From contig NC_020300.1 of NCBI RefSeq assembly GCF_000341355.1, forward strand, positions 806,001 through 870,000: a DNA stretch of 64,000 nt, read 5' to 3'. Shown here piece by piece: positions 46,671-58,632 of the stretch. The notes beneath the pieces were generated by a model. The model was not told the origin of the DNA and searched no databases. It was given only the letters and a program-made list of their open reading frames with translations. Position 1 is the first letter of the stretch, and each line of letters starts with the position of its first letter. Position numbers and translations under genes: made by a program. The stretch comes from Bartonella australis AUST/NH1 (lineage in GTDB: Bacteria > Pseudomonadota > Alphaproteobacteria > Rhizobiales > Rhizobiaceae).

Positions 46671-47480
46671 CTAATAACAACCTGCATGAACGGAAGCAGC
46701 CAAGCCAAAATGAACATCTCCGGCTGTTATGATTGCCCGACGACCATTTTCTTGTTTTACAACACAGTTAAAATCACAATCAAGACCTTCAAAGAGACCT
46801 TCGATAATCTTTCCATCATTGACTATTTTGATATTTTGCCCAAGGTGGGAAGAATATAAAAGCCATTTTTCACGGATTATATCACCCCCCCCTTGCTGTT
46901 TCCAAAGAAGATAATTTTCAGCAAAATACTGCGTCAGAACTGTAAATAATTGTTTATTATCAATATCTAAACCAATATTTTTTATACAAGATGTTGGATA
47001 TGACGTGTCCTTATAATGGTATTTCACATTCATTCCAATACCAATAATTAACGCATACTTTTGCGAAGTTAATCTAGAAAGCTCGAGAAGAATTCCAGAA
47101 CTTTTTTTCCCCTGAAGCAAAATATCGTTAGGCCATTTTAAACTAATAACACTATCAGCACAGCTTTTATCCTTTATAAACTGCCTGACCGCTTCGACCA
47201 TACTCACCCCAGCAACAAAACTAAGATAAGCAGCGGTTTTAGGATTGATATCATCGATTAATAAAAGACTGGAATAAAAGTTCCCTTTCGGGCTATACCA
47301 CGCTCTACCTCTCCTAGCTCTTCCTTGTGTTTGCTCTTCCGCAACAATCCAAAGTTGACCGCGGTGGCCAGCATTTGCTTTTCGTTGTGCAACAAGATTT
47401 GTTGAATCAACACTTTCATATGATTCAACATCATATCCTTGTTTTTGTGCGAAATTTGATAATGCATAAACCATATTCAT
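46671..47480 (-). CDS. birA: Biotin-[acetyl-CoA-carboxylase] ligase
   Basis: Attaches biotin to carboxylases. The 269-residue protein has no N-terminal DNA-binding domain, so it is unlikely to repress biotin genes. The ligase core shows ESVDSTNLVAQ, QGRARRGRAWYSPKGNFY (biotinyl-AMP loop) and LKWPNDILLQGKKSSGILLE. It overlaps the nuoN stop by one base and is the usual tail gene of the nuo operon in Rhizobiales. Confidence 0.94.
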   Translation of the reverse strand: MNMVYALSNFAQKQGYDVESYESVDSTNLVAQRKANAGHRGQLWIVAEEQTQGRARRGRAWYSPKGNFYSSLLLIDDINPKTAAYLSFVAGVSMVEAVRQFIKDKSCADSVISLKWPNDILLQGKKSSGILLELSRLTSQKYALIIGIGMNVKYHYKDTSYPTSCIKNIGLDIDNKQLFTVLTQYFAENYLLWKQQGGGDIIREKWLLYSSHLGQNIKIVNDGKIIEGLFEGLDCDFNCVVKQENGRRAIITAGDVHFGLAASVHAGCY

Positions 47481-48934
47481 TAAAACAACGATGCCGCTGC
47501 TTTTCCAGCTAATTCAGAAAATAAAATTCCAAAAAATGTATAAAATAGAATAAATAATACAGAAGTTATGAGACAGAACTTTAATTCGCTTGATAAAACA
47601 ATAAAGCTAGATTTTACCTCATCGAACCACATAATTTTTATCACCCGTAAATAATAAAAAGCACCAATAACAGAAGTCAGCATACCGACCACGGCGAGTG
47701 GAGTAAGCCCTGCATGAACAGCCGCTGAGAATGTATACCACTTACCAAAAAAACCAGCCATAGGTGGTATACTTGCCAAAGAAAAAAGCTGTATTGTCAT
47801 CATAACGGCCATAAACGGATTTGTCTTTATAAGCCCCGAAAGATCATAAATATTTTCAACATTCTTATCGTGAAATCGCATTCCAAGGATGAAAGCAAAT
47901 GAACCGACTGTCATACAGAGATAAATGGTCATGTAGAGAATAACACTTTTAACCCCAACTATATTTCCGGCAGCCAAACCGACAAGGGCATACCCCATAT
48001 GACTAATAGACGAATAAGCCATTAACCGCTTGATATTTTTTTGACCAATCGCCGCAAATGCCCCTAAAATCATTGATGCAATCGCCATAAATACCAAAAT
48101 TTGCTGCCACGCAGGCATAGAGCTATCAACATTATCTAGCGGGACAAAAATCACAACAATGACGCGGATAATTAATGCCATTGCCGCGATTTTAGGGGCA
48201 CTAGCAAAAAATGCCGTAACAGGTGTTGGTGCTCCTTCATAAACGTCAGGGGTCCACATATGAAACGGAACTGCAGAAATTTTGAAGGCTAAGCCCGCCA
48301 AAATAAAAACGATTCCTATAATAACACCAAGTTGTAACGCCCCGCTCTTCAAAGCAATGGTAATTTCATGAAAACCAATCTGGCCGGTAAAACCATAAAG
48401 TAAAGAAATACCATAAAGCAGTAACCCCGAAGATAATGCACCTAAAACAAAATATTTTATACCTGCTTCAGAAGATTTTACATTATCACGTTTAATTGCA
48501 GCTAAAACATATAGAGCCAGTGATTGTAGTTCTAATCCCATATAAAGTGATAGCAAATTACCAGCTGAAATCATGAACATCATGCCAAGAGTCGCTAAAA
48601 GGACTAAAACAGGAAACTCAAATATATCGAATTTCTGAGCACAGCTAAAACCAACCGACATAATGAGAGAAAATAATGCGCCAATAAGCATCAAAACCTT
48701 CATATAGCGACCAAAAGAATCAATAATGAGTGCATTTGTACAGAAAAAACCATTTTTGGGGAAAATAATTATAATAACGATAATTGCTACAAGAAGAGCA
48801 ATCGCCAAACCAGTGATCGTTAAATATGAACGCGGGCCAGAATAAACGCCGACTAAAAGTAGCACAACTCCTCCTAACGCTACTAAAATTTCTGGAAAAA
48901 TTAACACTAATTGAGCTATTATTTCTGTTTGCAT
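47480..48934 (-). CDS. nuoN: NADH-quinone oxidoreductase subunit N
   Basis: Antiporter-like proton-pumping membrane subunit of complex I. 484 residues with about 14 hydrophobic spans; key segments SLYMGLELQSLALYVLAA (conserved Glu) and FKISAVPFHMWTPDVYEGAPTPVTAF (conserved Lys/His). Last nuo gene of the operon; stop overlaps birA. Confidence 0.96.
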   Translation of the reverse strand: MQTEIIAQLVLIFPEILVALGGVVLLLVGVYSGPRSYLTITGLAIALLVAIIVIIIIFPKNGFFCTNALIIDSFGRYMKVLMLIGALFSLIMSVGFSCAQKFDIFEFPVLVLLATLGMMFMISAGNLLSLYMGLELQSLALYVLAAIKRDNVKSSEAGIKYFVLGALSSGLLLYGISLLYGFTGQIGFHEITIALKSGALQLGVIIGIVFILAGLAFKISAVPFHMWTPDVYEGAPTPVTAFFASAPKIAAMALIIRVIVVIFVPLDNVDSSMPAWQQILVFMAIASMILGAFAAIGQKNIKRLMAYSSISHMGYALVGLAAGNIVGVKSVILYMTIYLCMTVGSFAFILGMRFHDKNVENIYDLSGLIKTNPFMAVMMTIQLFSLASIPPMAGFFGKWYTFSAAVHAGLTPLAVVGMLTSVIGAFYYLRVIKIMWFDEVKSSFIVLSSELKFCLITSVLFILFYTFFGILFSELAGKAAASLF

Positions 48935-48953
48935 GCGTGTTTAATCTCTTAGT

Positions 48954-50423
48954 TTAGTGCAGGTTATTGATGAGGTTTGTTACCGCAGATGCTGTCGTTT
49001 TGAGAATAGGTGTCGGATAGACACCAAACAATATTGTGAGGATAACCATCGGATAAAGAATGAACTTCTCTCTTAAAGAAAGATCAACGAGTACTTTCAA
49101 GCTTTCCTTATCCAAAGAGCCAAAAATAACACGCCGGTAAAGATAAAGTGCATAAGCCGCCGACAAAATAACACCAGTCGTAGCAAAAATTGCAACCAGC
49201 TTATTAACTTGAAAAACACCTATTAATGTCAAAAATTCCCCCAAAAATCCTGAACTTCCAGGTAATCCTACATTCGCCATGGTGAAGATCAAGAACACGA
49301 CAGCATATTTAGGCATCTTATTCACTAAACCACCAAAAGCCGAAATTTCGCGTGTATGCACACGATCATAAATAACGCCAACGCAAAGAAACAACGCTGC
49401 AGAAACAATTCCATGCGATAACATTTGATAAATAGCACCTTGGATGCCTTGTTCGTTAGCTGCAAAAACGCCCATCGTCACGTACCCCATATGAGCCACC
49501 GACGAATAAGCAATAAGTTTCTTGATATCATTTTGGACGAGCGCCACCAACGATGTATAAATAATAGCAATGAGTGATAATGTAAAAACAAAAGAAGTAA
49601 AATTAGCCGAAGCAATAGGAAACATTGGCAAAGAAAAACGGAGGAAACCATAACCACCCAGTTTAAGTAATATACCAGCTAAAATGACAGAACCCGCTGT
49701 TGGCGCTTCTACGTGAGCATCGGGGAGCCATGTATGAAATGGCCACATTGGCATTTTAACCGCAAAAGAAGCAAAGAAGGCGAGCCACAGCCACGTCTGC
49801 ATATCTGTAGGAAATTTGTAGGTCAATAACGTGGGTATATCAAGCGTCCCTGCTTCCCAATATATAGCCATGATGGCGACCAACATGAGCACCGAACCAA
49901 GCAAAGTATATAAGAAAAATTTCATGCTCGCATAAACGCGACGTGCACCGCCCCAAACACCAATGATAATAAACATCGGAATTAGGCTGCCTTCAAAAAA
50001 AACGTAAAACAGTACCGCGTTAAGCGCGCAAAAAACTCCGATAATCGCTACTTCAAGAAGCAAAAAAGCGATCATATAAGCTTTCAACCCATCCTTAACG
50101 GTTTCCCAACTCGCTAAAATACAAAAAGGCAATAAAAAAGCCGAAAGAACGATAAAAAGCACAGAAATACCGTCGATTCCCATATGATAGCTGACACCGC
50201 TCCCCAACCAATTAAATTTCTCAACCATCTGAAAATCAGAGTTTGTATTATCAAATCCTGCCCAAATAACTAAGGAAATAATAAACACAAATATAGCTGT
50301 AAAAAATGCTACATTGCGTATATTACATCTTGCCGTTTCGCTGTCGTCTTTGATTAACAAAATTAAAATTACACCAACAAGCGGCAAAAATGTAATAGTA
50401 GAAAGAATAGGCCAGTCGGTCAT
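48954..50423 (-). CDS. nuoM: NADH-quinone oxidoreductase subunit M
   Basis: Antiporter-like membrane subunit of complex I, 489 residues. Typical: [48 protein letters not shown] and [16 protein letters not shown] start at ATG 50423 ([14 protein letters not shown]), which shares a base with the nuoL stop and follows GGGAGC at 8 bases; an in-frame extension to 50450 inside nuoL is less likely. Confidence 0.96.
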   Translation of the reverse strand: MTDWPILSTITFLPLVGVILILLIKDDSETARCNIRNVAFFTAIFVFIISLVIWAGFDNTNSDFQMVEKFNWLGSGVSYHMGIDGISVLFIVLSAFLLPFCILASWETVKDGLKAYMIAFLLLEVAIIGVFCALNAVLFYVFFEGSLIPMFIIIGVWGGARRVYASMKFFLYTLLGSVLMLVAIMAIYWEAGTLDIPTLLTYKFPTDMQTWLWLAFFASFAVKMPMWPFHTWLPDAHVEAPTAGSVILAGILLKLGGYGFLRFSLPMFPIASANFTSFVFTLSLIAIIYTSLVALVQNDIKKLIAYSSVAHMGYVTMGVFAANEQGIQGAIYQMLSHGIVSAALFLCVGVIYDRVHTREISAFGGLVNKMPKYAVVFLIFTMANVGLPGSSGFLGEFLTLIGVFQVNKLVAIFATTGVILSAAYALYLYRRVIFGSLDKESLKVLVDLSLREKFILYPMVILTILFGVYPTPILKTTASAVTNLINNLH

Positions 50424-52387
50424 TAATTTAAGCTCCCGATCGTCATCCACGTGATCAATACTGCAACACCAATGAGCATTGCGAATGCATAGTGGTAGAG
50501 ATAGCCGGTCTGCATTCGAACAACTTTATTTGTGATATCAATAACACGTGCCGCAATACCATTTGGCCCTAAACCATCAATAATTTTACCGTCGCCTATT
50601 TTCCAAAGAAAATATCCAATTTTAAAAGTCGGACGCACAAAAAGAACATCATAAATTTCATCAAAATACCATTTATTATAAAGAAAACGGTATAATGTAG
50701 GCATCAATTTAGCGAGTATTTTTGGAATCGAAGGGGCAAGGACATAGAATAGGTATGATAAAATGAACCCAATAACCATTGCTGTAAATGGCGACCATTT
50801 TACCCAATTTGGAACATCATGTGCCTCATGAAGAATAGAATTATGCTCCCCTGTAAATAAGGCACCTTTCCAAAAAGAGTCGTATAAATCACCAAAAAAA
50901 TAAGGCTGAAAAACCACACCAGCAAACAATGCCCCGATAGATAAAATAAACAGCGGGATCAACATAACAGGCGCTGATTCATGAACATGGTGCATAACAT
51001 CAACAGTTGCGCGCGGCTTACCATGAAACGTCATAAATATGAGTCTCCACGAATAAAAACTCGTCAGAAAAGCGGAAAAAACGAGAAGCCAGAAAGCATA
51101 TCCTGCAGCAATATTATGCGATGCAAAAGCAGATTCTATAATCGCATCCTTTGAGAAAAAGCCCGCTGTTCCCCAAGATGTTCCAGGAACTCCGACACCT
51201 GTTAATGCAAAAGTTCCTATAATCATCATCCAATAAGTCACTTTTATATGTTTCCGCAGCCCCCCCATTTTTCGCATATCCTGCTCATCAGATACTGCGT
51301 GAATTACAGAACCAGCTCCGAGAAATAACAAAGCTTTAAAAAAAGCGTGCGTAAAAAGGTGAAAAACGGCTGCTCCATAAGCCCCAACGCCTAATGCAAC
51401 GAACATATAACCAAGCTGCGAACATGTAGAATAAGCGATAACACGTTTAATATCATTTTGTACTAACCCTACGGTCGCCGCAAAAAACGCGGTCGTTGCT
51501 CCAACAATAACAATTACCGTCAAAGCAGTAGAAGAAAGTTCAAAAATTGGCGACATACGCGCAACCATAAAGACCCCAGCAGTAACCATTGTCGCTGCGT
51601 GAATAAGCGCAGATACAGGCGTCGGTCCTTCCATCGCATCAGGAAGCCACGTATGCAAAAAAAATTGCGCTGACTTGCCCATAGCGCCAATAAACAGAAA
51701 AAGACACGTAATAGTGATCGCTGCCTGCCCATCAAGCTGCCACCCCCAAAATGTTATGCCTTGTACGAAATCATTATCTGCCGCCTTTGCGAAAATAGAC
51801 GAAAAACTAACTGACTGAAATAAAACAAAAATACTAAAGATTCCCAAAAGAAAACCAAAATCTCCAACACGATTAACTACAAAAGCTTTCATCGCTGCCT
51901 TATTAGCGGAAGCTCTTTGAAACCAGAAACCAATAAGCAAATAAGATGCGAGCCCAACACCTTCCCATCCAAAAAACATTTGGATTAAGTTATTGGCTGT
52001 CACTAGCATAAGCATCATAAACGTAAACAAGGAAAGATAAGCAAAAAAACGAGGCCTTGAAGGATCATGATGCATATAGCCGACTGAATAAATATGCACC
52101 AGTACTGAAACATTATTAACTACAACGAGCATAACAGCCGTCAATGTGTCAACGTGCAATCCCCAATTAAATGTCAACTCACCGACAGTCACCCAATGCA
52201 ACAGCGGCACATCGATCATCGATGTGTTACCAATAGCAATACTTGAAAAAGCAACCCATGATAACGCGGCCACAATTATCATAAGGCTACATGTAATCAA
52301 TTCACTGGCGCGGGCTCCTATAATTTTTCCACCCATAGCGGCAATTAAAAAGCCCAAAAATGGGAGAAAGACGATCGCGTAATACAT
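50423..52387 (-). CDS. nuoL: NADH-quinone oxidoreductase subunit L
   Basis: Largest antiporter-like subunit of complex I, about 654 residues, including the long C-terminal amphipathic lateral helix. Landmarks: [53 protein letters not shown] and [17 protein letters not shown]. Start ATG 52387, 7 bases after the nuoK stop; a TTG codon directly upstream is in frame. Confidence 0.97.
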   Translation of the reverse strand: MYYAIVFLPFLGFLIAAMGGKIIGARASELITCSLMIIVAALSWVAFSSIAIGNTSMIDVPLLHWVTVGELTFNWGLHVDTLTAVMLVVVNNVSVLVHIYSVGYMHHDPSRPRFFAYLSLFTFMMLMLVTANNLIQMFFGWEGVGLASYLLIGFWFQRASANKAAMKAFVVNRVGDFGFLLGIFSIFVLFQSVSFSSIFAKAADNDFVQGITFWGWQLDGQAAITITCLFLFIGAMGKSAQFFLHTWLPDAMEGPTPVSALIHAATMVTAGVFMVARMSPIFELSSTALTVIVIVGATTAFFAATVGLVQNDIKRVIAYSTCSQLGYMFVALGVGAYGAAVFHLFTHAFFKALLFLGAGSVIHAVSDEQDMRKMGGLRKHIKVTYWMMIIGTFALTGVGVPGTSWGTAGFFSKDAIIESAFASHNIAAGYAFWLLVFSAFLTSFYSWRLIFMTFHGKPRATVDVMHHVHESAPVMLIPLFILSIGALFAGVVFQPYFFGDLYDSFWKGALFTGEHNSILHEAHDVPNWVKWSPFTAMVIGFILSYLFYVLAPSIPKILAKLMPTLYRFLYNKWYFDEIYDVLFVRPTFKIGYFLWKIGDGKIIDGLGPNGIAARVIDITNKVVRMQTGYLYHYAFAMLIGVAVLITWMTIGSLN

Positions 52388-52394
52388 CAACTTA

Positions 52395-52703
52395 TCAGCC
52401 TTTCATTACATTAATGTCTTCAACCGCGATAGAACCACGATTACGGAAAAAAACAACGAGGATTGCGAGACCAATCGCCGCTTCAGCGGCAGCCACTGTC
52501 AAAACAAATAAAGCAAATATCTGACCAACGAGGTCATGTAAAAATGCTGAAAACGCAACAAAATTAAAATTAACTGAAAGCAATATAAGTTCAATAGACA
52601 TAAGAATAACGATTACATTCTTCCTATTCAGAAAAATGCCAAAAATACCAATCGTGAACATCATTGCAGAAACAGTGAGATAATGAGTAATATCAATATG
52701 CAT
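52395..52703 (-). CDS. nuoK: NADH-quinone oxidoreductase subunit K
   Basis: Small membrane subunit of complex I with three spans; 102 residues, the family length, from ATG 52703 ([13 protein letters not shown]) after GGGAAGA. The conserved glutamates are in [18 protein letters not shown] and [10 protein letters not shown]. An upstream in-frame start at 52739 would overlap nuoJ and is rejected. Confidence 0.96.
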   Translation of the reverse strand: MHIDITHYLTVSAMMFTIGIFGIFLNRKNVIVILMSIELILLSVNFNFVAFSAFLHDLVGQIFALFVLTVAAAEAAIGLAILVVFFRNRGSIAVEDINVMKG

Positions 52704-52716
52704 GACAATCTTCCCG

Positions 52717-53337
52717 CTAAATACCTTTGCCTGATTCAACTTTTTTGATTTCGATCGCGTTTTCCGCTGTCCTGGCGACTTGCACCGAGATCAATTGCCG
52801 TTTAACACCTGATTTATGGCGGAGCGTTAAAACGATAGCACCAATCATTGCGACCAATAAAATCATTCCAGCGATTTGAAAATAGAAAATATAATCAGTA
52901 TAAAGAATATCTCCTAACGCTTGCGTATTTGTTCGCTGTGTTAAATCTGGCATTGGTTGCGTAATATGGGTTTTGAAAGCCGAAGAAAAATCGCTACCAA
53001 CAAAAATAAAAATCAGCTCTACCGCAATAATAGAACCAACGACCGCTGCAATAGGAGCGTAGCGAAGTGCTCCACTTTTTAACTCAGCAAAATCGACATC
53101 AAGCATCATAACTACAAACAGAAATAAAACGGCCACAGCACCAACATAGACAACCAGCAAAATAAGTCCCAAAAATTCTGCCCCTACAAGCAAAAACAAG
53201 ATTGCAGCATTAAAAAACGTCAATATCAAAAACAAAACCGAATGCACCGGATTACGCGCAGAAACAACAGCGACTGCACTTGCGAGCATTATAAAAGCGA
53301 ATAGATAGAAAAATGCCGCCGCTATATCTGTCAGCAT
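52717..53337 (-). CDS. nuoJ: NADH-quinone oxidoreductase subunit J
   Basis: Membrane subunit of complex I with five spans, 206 residues. The region [27 protein letters not shown] is the highly conserved third helix with its pi-bulge. The C-terminal tail is polar. 99 bases separate it from nuoI. Confidence 0.96.
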   Translation of the reverse strand: MLTDIAAAFFYLFAFIMLASAVAVVSARNPVHSVLFLILTFFNAAILFLLVGAEFLGLILLVVYVGAVAVLFLFVVMMLDVDFAELKSGALRYAPIAAVVGSIIAVELIFIFVGSDFSSAFKTHITQPMPDLTQRTNTQALGDILYTDYIFYFQIAGMILLVAMIGAIVLTLRHKSGVKRQLISVQVARTAENAIEIKKVESGKGI

Positions 53338-53436
53338 GGGCTTCCCCTCAATTAACCAAATAATTGGTGTAAAAAATCACACCTAGTTATAATTTTTGTC
53401 AAACAAAATCGTTTAACCACTCATTCAAAAATACAC

Positions 53437-53928
53437 TCAACGATAAGGCGCATCCATCAATATATTACGGGAAATTTCCCGTTCCCAGCGATCTCCATTA
53501 TCCAAAAGTTTCTCTTTATCATAATAAAGTTCTTCACGCATTTCTGTAGCAAACTCAAAATTCGGCCCTTCCACTATAGCATCAACTGGACAAGCTTCCT
53601 GACAAAAACCACAATAAATACACTTAACCATGTCAATATCATAACGAGTAGTTCTACGTGTACCGTCATTGCGCCTGGGCCCGGCTTCAATCGTAATGGC
53701 TTGTGCAGGGCAGATTGCTTCACACAATTTACATGCGATACACCGTTCTTCGCCATTAGGATAACGGCGTAAAGCATGTTCTCCGCGAAAACGTGGGGAA
53801 ATAACACCTTTTTCGTGAGGATAGTTAATCGTAGGTTTCGGCGAAAAAAATTGACGCATCGCCAAAAAAAAAGCACTCACAAATTCTAATAAAAGGAGCG
53901 ACTTTGCCGCTTGAATAAGACCTGACAT
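53437..53928 (-). CDS. nuoI: NADH-quinone oxidoreductase subunit I
   Basis: Peripheral subunit of complex I carrying two [4Fe-4S] clusters: [12 protein letters not shown] and [12 protein letters not shown]. 163 residues from ATG 53928 ([13 protein letters not shown]), preceded by AGAGGAG at 5 bases; a 30-residue upstream extension overlapping nuoH is rejected. These clusters depend on the Fe-S assembly genes at 16-22.6 kb. Confidence 0.97.
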   Translation of the reverse strand: MSGLIQAAKSLLLLEFVSAFFLAMRQFFSPKPTINYPHEKGVISPRFRGEHALRRYPNGEERCIACKLCEAICPAQAITIEAGPRRNDGTRRTTRYDIDMVKCIYCGFCQEACPVDAIVEGPNFEFATEMREELYYDKEKLLDNGDRWEREISRNILMDAPYR

Positions 53929-53939
53929 AAAAACTCCTC

Positions 53940-54986
53940 TTACGCGAAACCAGCGTATTTTAAGAAAGCAGCAGTTATCACAACCATTGCCAATGAAATA
54001 GGAAGAAACACTTTCCAACCGAGCCGCATTAATTGATCATAACGGTAACGTGGCACAAACGCTTTAACCATAGCAAACCCAAAAAATACAAAACATACCT
54101 TCAAGACAAACCAAATTACGCCAGGAACCCAATTAAGCCACCAAACATCTAAAAGCGGCAACCAACCACCTAAAAACAAAATAGTTGTCAATGCGCACAT
54201 TAAAACAATAGCAACATATTCACCAAGAAAAAAAAGCATATAAGGAGTTGAAGAATATTCAACCATATGACCTGCAACAAGTTCAGATTCTGCTTCGACC
54301 AGATCAAAAGGAGGACGGTTTGTTTCCGCAAGTGCAGAAATAAAAAATACAATAAACATTGGAAAAAGAACTAACCAGTTCCAATCAAGAAAACTACTAA
54401 AAGGCAAACCAATCTTTGTCCCAAATCCGCTGCTTTGTTCGCGCACAATTGTCGTGAGATCCAGTGAACCGCTCACTAAAATAACCGTTACAAGAACCAA
54501 CCCGATTGAAACTTCATAAGAGACCATTTGCGCCGCCGAGCGAAGGGCTCCTAAAAAGGGATATTTCGAATTTGACGCCCACCCCCCCATAATAACTCCG
54601 TAAACTTCAAGAGATGAAATAGCTAAAATATAAAGTAAACCAACATTAATATGAGCAATTTCCCAACCTTCATTAACTGGAACAACAGCCCAACTTGATA
54701 AAGCAAGTGCGGCAGAAACAAAGGGAGCTAAAAGAAAAACACCCTTATTAGCGCCAGCAGGAATAATAGGCTCTTTAACAGCGAATTTAATTAAATCTGC
54801 AAAAGACTGTAATAATCCCCACGGACCGACAACATTCGGGCCGCGCCGTAACTGTACAGCCGCCCAAATTTTTCTGTCTGCATAAAGGAGATAAGCAATC
54901 AAAACGAGAAGAATAACTAAAAGAAGAAGCGTCTTCCCTACTATAATGAGCAACGGCAACAACCAGGCCGTAAAGAAATCATACAT
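53940..54986 (-). CDS. nuoH: NADH-quinone oxidoreductase subunit H
   Basis: Membrane subunit of complex I forming the quinone-binding interface, 348 residues with eight spans. Conserved: [49 protein letters not shown] and [19 protein letters not shown]. Confidence 0.97.
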   Translation of the reverse strand: MYDFFTAWLLPLLIIVGKTLLLLVILLVLIAYLLYADRKIWAAVQLRRGPNVVGPWGLLQSFADLIKFAVKEPIIPAGANKGVFLLAPFVSAALALSSWAVVPVNEGWEIAHINVGLLYILAISSLEVYGVIMGGWASNSKYPFLGALRSAAQMVSYEVSIGLVLVTVILVSGSLDLTTIVREQSSGFGTKIGLPFSSFLDWNWLVLFPMFIVFFISALAETNRPPFDLVEAESELVAGHMVEYSSTPYMLFFLGEYVAIVLMCALTTILFLGGWLPLLDVWWLNWVPGVIWFVLKVCFVFFGFAMVKAFVPRYRYDQLMRLGWKVFLPISLAMVVITAAFLKYAGFA

Positions 54987-55010
54987 AATTATCCCTTGTC
55001 CCTTCTGCCT

Positions 55011-57083
55011 TTACTCTGAAATTCTCGTAAGACGATTCTTTGCAAGGGAAGAACAGTCAGCCATAGTTACAGAAGCACGTGCTATTGGGTTTGTCAAATA
55101 AAAGTCTTTAATCGTAGAAGTAAAGGCTTGCGTACCCAAAATACTTGTTTGCGAAGAAAGTTCTTTAAGATCAGTTACACAAGAAGGCGCTATATCACCA
55201 ATGGCGCAAAAATGCGGAAAATCGCTAAACAGCTTCTGCCTTAATTGAGACAATGAATCAAAAGGAAGTCTCTGCCCTAAAACATCCGACAAAGCACGCA
55301 AAATGGCCCAATCCTCCTTTGCTTCGCCTGGAGCAAAACCAGCTCGGTTTGTCATTTGAACGCGGCCTTCTGTATTAACATAAAGCCCGGATTTTTCAGT
55401 ATAAGCCGATGCAGGCAAAATCACATCAGCGGCATGTGCGCCATTATCACCATGACTTCCAATATAAATTGTAAAAGCTTTTTTATCGGCCAAGTCCACT
55501 TCATCAGCACCGAGTAAAAATAAAACTTCACAAGTTTTAATGATATTTTCGGCCCCCAATTCAGAGATAAAACCAATATCTAAGCCTCCTACAGTCGAGG
55601 CAACACTATGGAGAACGCCAAACCCGTTCCATTCTTCATTAAGAGCACCAACAATATCAGCTAATTTAGCCAAATTTTTTAAAACAGATAAACCTTCCTT
55701 TCCTGAAATTGCCCCCTCTCCAATAAGAATAAGCGGTCTCTCAGCTTCCTTCAGCACATTAAAAAAAGCAGCCTCCCCACCGATAAGTGTTTTTAAGGCA
55801 TCTGTACCAGCCCCAAGATAAGAATACGGATAACGTAAATCGACCTGTTCTCCGATTAGCGCGATTGGAATTCGCCCTGTTCGTTGGCGTCTTAAAATAC
55901 GCGCATTCAAAACAGCGGCCTCAATACGCGGATTGGACCCTACTATGAGTAATGCATCAGCCCGTTCAATACCTGCAATAGTCGGATTAAAAATATAACT
56001 CGAGCGTCCTAATTCGGGAGATAAAACCATACCTCTTTGACGACAATCAAATATCTTTGAACCTAGTGAAGTCAATAACGTCTTCAGTGCGTACATTTCC
56101 TCAACAGACGCAAGGTCTCCAGCAATCGCTCCAATTTTTGGTGCTGAAGCCTTAGAAATAACAGCTTTAATTTTTGCAAAAGCCTCTGACCAGCTCGCAG
56201 GTTGCAACTTTCCATATTTACGGACATACGGTTTATCAAGCCGCTGAGTGCGTAATCCGTCCCAAATAAATCGCGTCTTATCAGAAATCCACTCTTCATT
56301 AATATTTTCATTAACACGTGGTGTAATCCGCATAACTTCACGTCCACGACTATCAATGCGAATAGCACTACCAAGTGCATCCATTACATCAATCGACTCT
56401 GTTTTAACTAACTCCCATGGGCGCGCATGAAATGCGTAAGGCTTCGAAGTTAAAGCGCCTACAGGACAAAGATCAATGACATTTCCCTGCAATTCAGACG
56501 TCATAGCTTCTTCGAGATATGTCGTAATCTCAGCATCTTCACCTCGGCCAATTAAACCGAGCTCCGAAACGCCTGCAACTTCCGTCGTAAAACGAACACA
56601 ACGCGTACAATGGATACACCGTGTCATAATAGTTTTTACAAGTGGCCCAATATATTTATCTTCTACAGCACGTTTATCTTCTGCATAACGAGAACAATCA
56701 CGTCCATAAAACATTGCTTGATCTTGAAGATCGCATTCACCACCCTGATCACAAACGGGACAATCTAATGGATGATTAATGAGAAGAAATTCCATCACAC
56801 CTTCACGAGCTTTTTTTACCATTGCCGTGTTAGTGAAGATTTCAGGGATTTCACCATTTGGACCTAACCGCAAATCACGAACACCCATAGCACAGGAAGC
56901 TTGAGGTTTCGGAGGACCACCTTTAACCTCAACCAAACACATACGACAATTTCCAGCAATCGATAAAGATTCATGAAAACAAAAACGCGGCACTTCAGCA
57001 CCCGCAGCTTCAGCTGCTTGAAGCAGTGTATAGTAATCAGGAACTTCAATTTCTTTACCATCAACTTTGATATTTATCATCAT
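55011..57083 (-). CDS. nuoG: NADH-quinone oxidoreductase subunit G
   Basis: Largest peripheral subunit of complex I, 690 residues. It has an N-terminal [2Fe-2S] domain (PRFCFHESLSIAGNCRMCLVEV), the His/Cys cluster HPLDCPVCDQGGECDLQD and a [4Fe-4S] site CIHCTRCVRF. A molybdopterin-oxidoreductase-like domain without cofactor function follows. Two adjacent ATGs (57083, 57080) can serve as start. Confidence 0.96.
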   Translation of the reverse strand: MMINIKVDGKEIEVPDYYTLLQAAEAAGAEVPRFCFHESLSIAGNCRMCLVEVKGGPPKPQASCAMGVRDLRLGPNGEIPEIFTNTAMVKKAREGVMEFLLINHPLDCPVCDQGGECDLQDQAMFYGRDCSRYAEDKRAVEDKYIGPLVKTIMTRCIHCTRCVRFTTEVAGVSELGLIGRGEDAEITTYLEEAMTSELQGNVIDLCPVGALTSKPYAFHARPWELVKTESIDVMDALGSAIRIDSRGREVMRITPRVNENINEEWISDKTRFIWDGLRTQRLDKPYVRKYGKLQPASWSEAFAKIKAVISKASAPKIGAIAGDLASVEEMYALKTLLTSLGSKIFDCRQRGMVLSPELGRSSYIFNPTIAGIERADALLIVGSNPRIEAAVLNARILRRQRTGRIPIALIGEQVDLRYPYSYLGAGTDALKTLIGGEAAFFNVLKEAERPLILIGEGAISGKEGLSVLKNLAKLADIVGALNEEWNGFGVLHSVASTVGGLDIGFISELGAENIIKTCEVLFLLGADEVDLADKKAFTIYIGSHGDNGAHAADVILPASAYTEKSGLYVNTEGRVQMTNRAGFAPGEAKEDWAILRALSDVLGQRLPFDSLSQLRQKLFSDFPHFCAIGDIAPSCVTDLKELSSQTSILGTQAFTSTIKDFYLTNPIARASVTMADCSSLAKNRLTRISE

Positions 57084-57146
57084 TAATCCAGCCTGTGGAT
57101 GCCCCCTATCTAAATTTGCATTTCATTATTTTTACAACAAAATACT

Positions 57147-58454
57147 TTATCCTATTGCTTTTAAAGCAATATTTCTTTTCTGAACCGCATTTCGCGTATA
57201 ATCATCAATCCTTCGCTCAATTTCTAAACGAAAATTACGTATCAATCCTTGAATAGGCCACGCCGCAGCATCACCGAGTGCGCAAATAGTGTGCCCCTCA
57301 ACCTGCTTAGAAACTTCGAATAGAAGATCAATTTCACGTTTCTGCGCTCTTCCTTCAACCATACGGCCCAAAAGACGCATCATCCAACCAGTTCCTTCAC
57401 GGCACGGTGTGCACTGCCCGCAACTCTCGTGTTTAAAAAAAGCTGCTATACGCCAAATTGCCTTAATGATATCGGTAGATTTATCCATGACAATCATACC
57501 ACCCGTACCAAAAGAAGAACCAATATCACGCATTCCATCAAAATCCATAATCGCATCTACTACGTCTTCGCCACGCACAACCGGACAAGAAGCCCCCCCT
57601 GGGATAACTGCTAAAAGATTACCCCATCCGCCGCGGATACCCCCTGTATGTTTTTCAATTAACTCGCGGAAAGAAACGCTCAACGCATCCTCGAATGTAC
57701 AAGGCGCGTTAACATGACCGGAAACCATAAATAATTTCGTCCCGGCATTATTTGCGCGACCAATAGACGAAAACCAAGAAGCGCCCCGGCGCAAAATTGT
57801 CGGAACAACCGCGATGGATTCTACATTATTAACCGTCGTTGGACAACCATAAATTCCCATATTTGCTGGAAACGGCGGCTTAAGACGGGGTTGCCCTTTT
57901 TTTCCTTCAAGACTTTCAAGAAGAGCTGTCTCTTCACCGCAAATATAAGCGCCAGCACCGTGATGGACGATGATATCACAAACATGTCCATATTTAGTTT
58001 TTTTTCCAAGCAAACCTGCATCATAACATTCGTCAATTGCAGCTTGAAGTGCTTCTCGCTCACGGATATATTCACCACGAACATAGATAAAGGCGACATT
58101 CGCCCCCATCGCGAAAGTAGCTATAACACACCCCTCAATTAAAGTATGGGGATCATGCCGCAAAATATCGCGGTCTTTACATGTCCCCGGCTCCGATTCA
58201 TCTGCATTTACTACTAAATAATGCGGCCGCCCGTCAGTATGTTTCGGCATAAAAGACCACTTCATACCAGTAGGGAAACCCGCGCCGCCGCGACCACGCA
58301 AACCCGACGCCTTTATTTCATCAATAATCCAATCACGACCTTTTTCAATAATCGCCTTAGTACCATTCCAGTGCCCACGCGATATCGCAGCTTTTAACGA
58401 TTTATCTTTCAAACCATAAATATTGGTGAAAATGCGATCTCTATCAGCCAGCAT
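57147..58454 (-). CDS. nuoF: NADH-quinone oxidoreductase subunit F
   Basis: NADH- and FMN-binding subunit of complex I, about 435 residues. NADH/FMN region: [20 protein letters not shown] and [20 protein letters not shown]; the [4Fe-4S] ligands are in [13 protein letters not shown] and [13 protein letters not shown]. Start ATG 58454 (MLADRDRIF) after AGAG is preferred to the upstream TTG. The 178-base gap to nuoE holds only a 25-codon minus-strand frame (from about 58581) of no clear value. Confidence 0.97.
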   Translation of the reverse strand: MLADRDRIFTNIYGLKDKSLKAAISRGHWNGTKAIIEKGRDWIIDEIKASGLRGRGGAGFPTGMKWSFMPKHTDGRPHYLVVNADESEPGTCKDRDILRHDPHTLIEGCVIATFAMGANVAFIYVRGEYIREREALQAAIDECYDAGLLGKKTKYGHVCDIIVHHGAGAYICGEETALLESLEGKKGQPRLKPPFPANMGIYGCPTTVNNVESIAVVPTILRRGASWFSSIGRANNAGTKLFMVSGHVNAPCTFEDALSVSFRELIEKHTGGIRGGWGNLLAVIPGGASCPVVRGEDVVDAIMDFDGMRDIGSSFGTGGMIVMDKSTDIIKAIWRIAAFFKHESCGQCTPCREGTGWMMRLLGRMVEGRAQKREIDLLFEVSKQVEGHTICALGDAAAWPIQGLIRNFRLEIERRIDDYTRNAVQKRNIALKAIG

Positions 58455-58632
58455 ATCCAACTCTTTTCTCTATCACTGGTAGCACTTTTCTGAATTCAGT
58501 TACTAAATATCTTTTCAAAATTCCCTAGTCTTTTCTGAAAATTTACGTAATGAACAAACCCTAAACATCCCTCCAACCAAAGTAACACTCATCTCAGCCC
58601 CATTTTTTCGTTAATTTTTCTTTTTTGAAGAT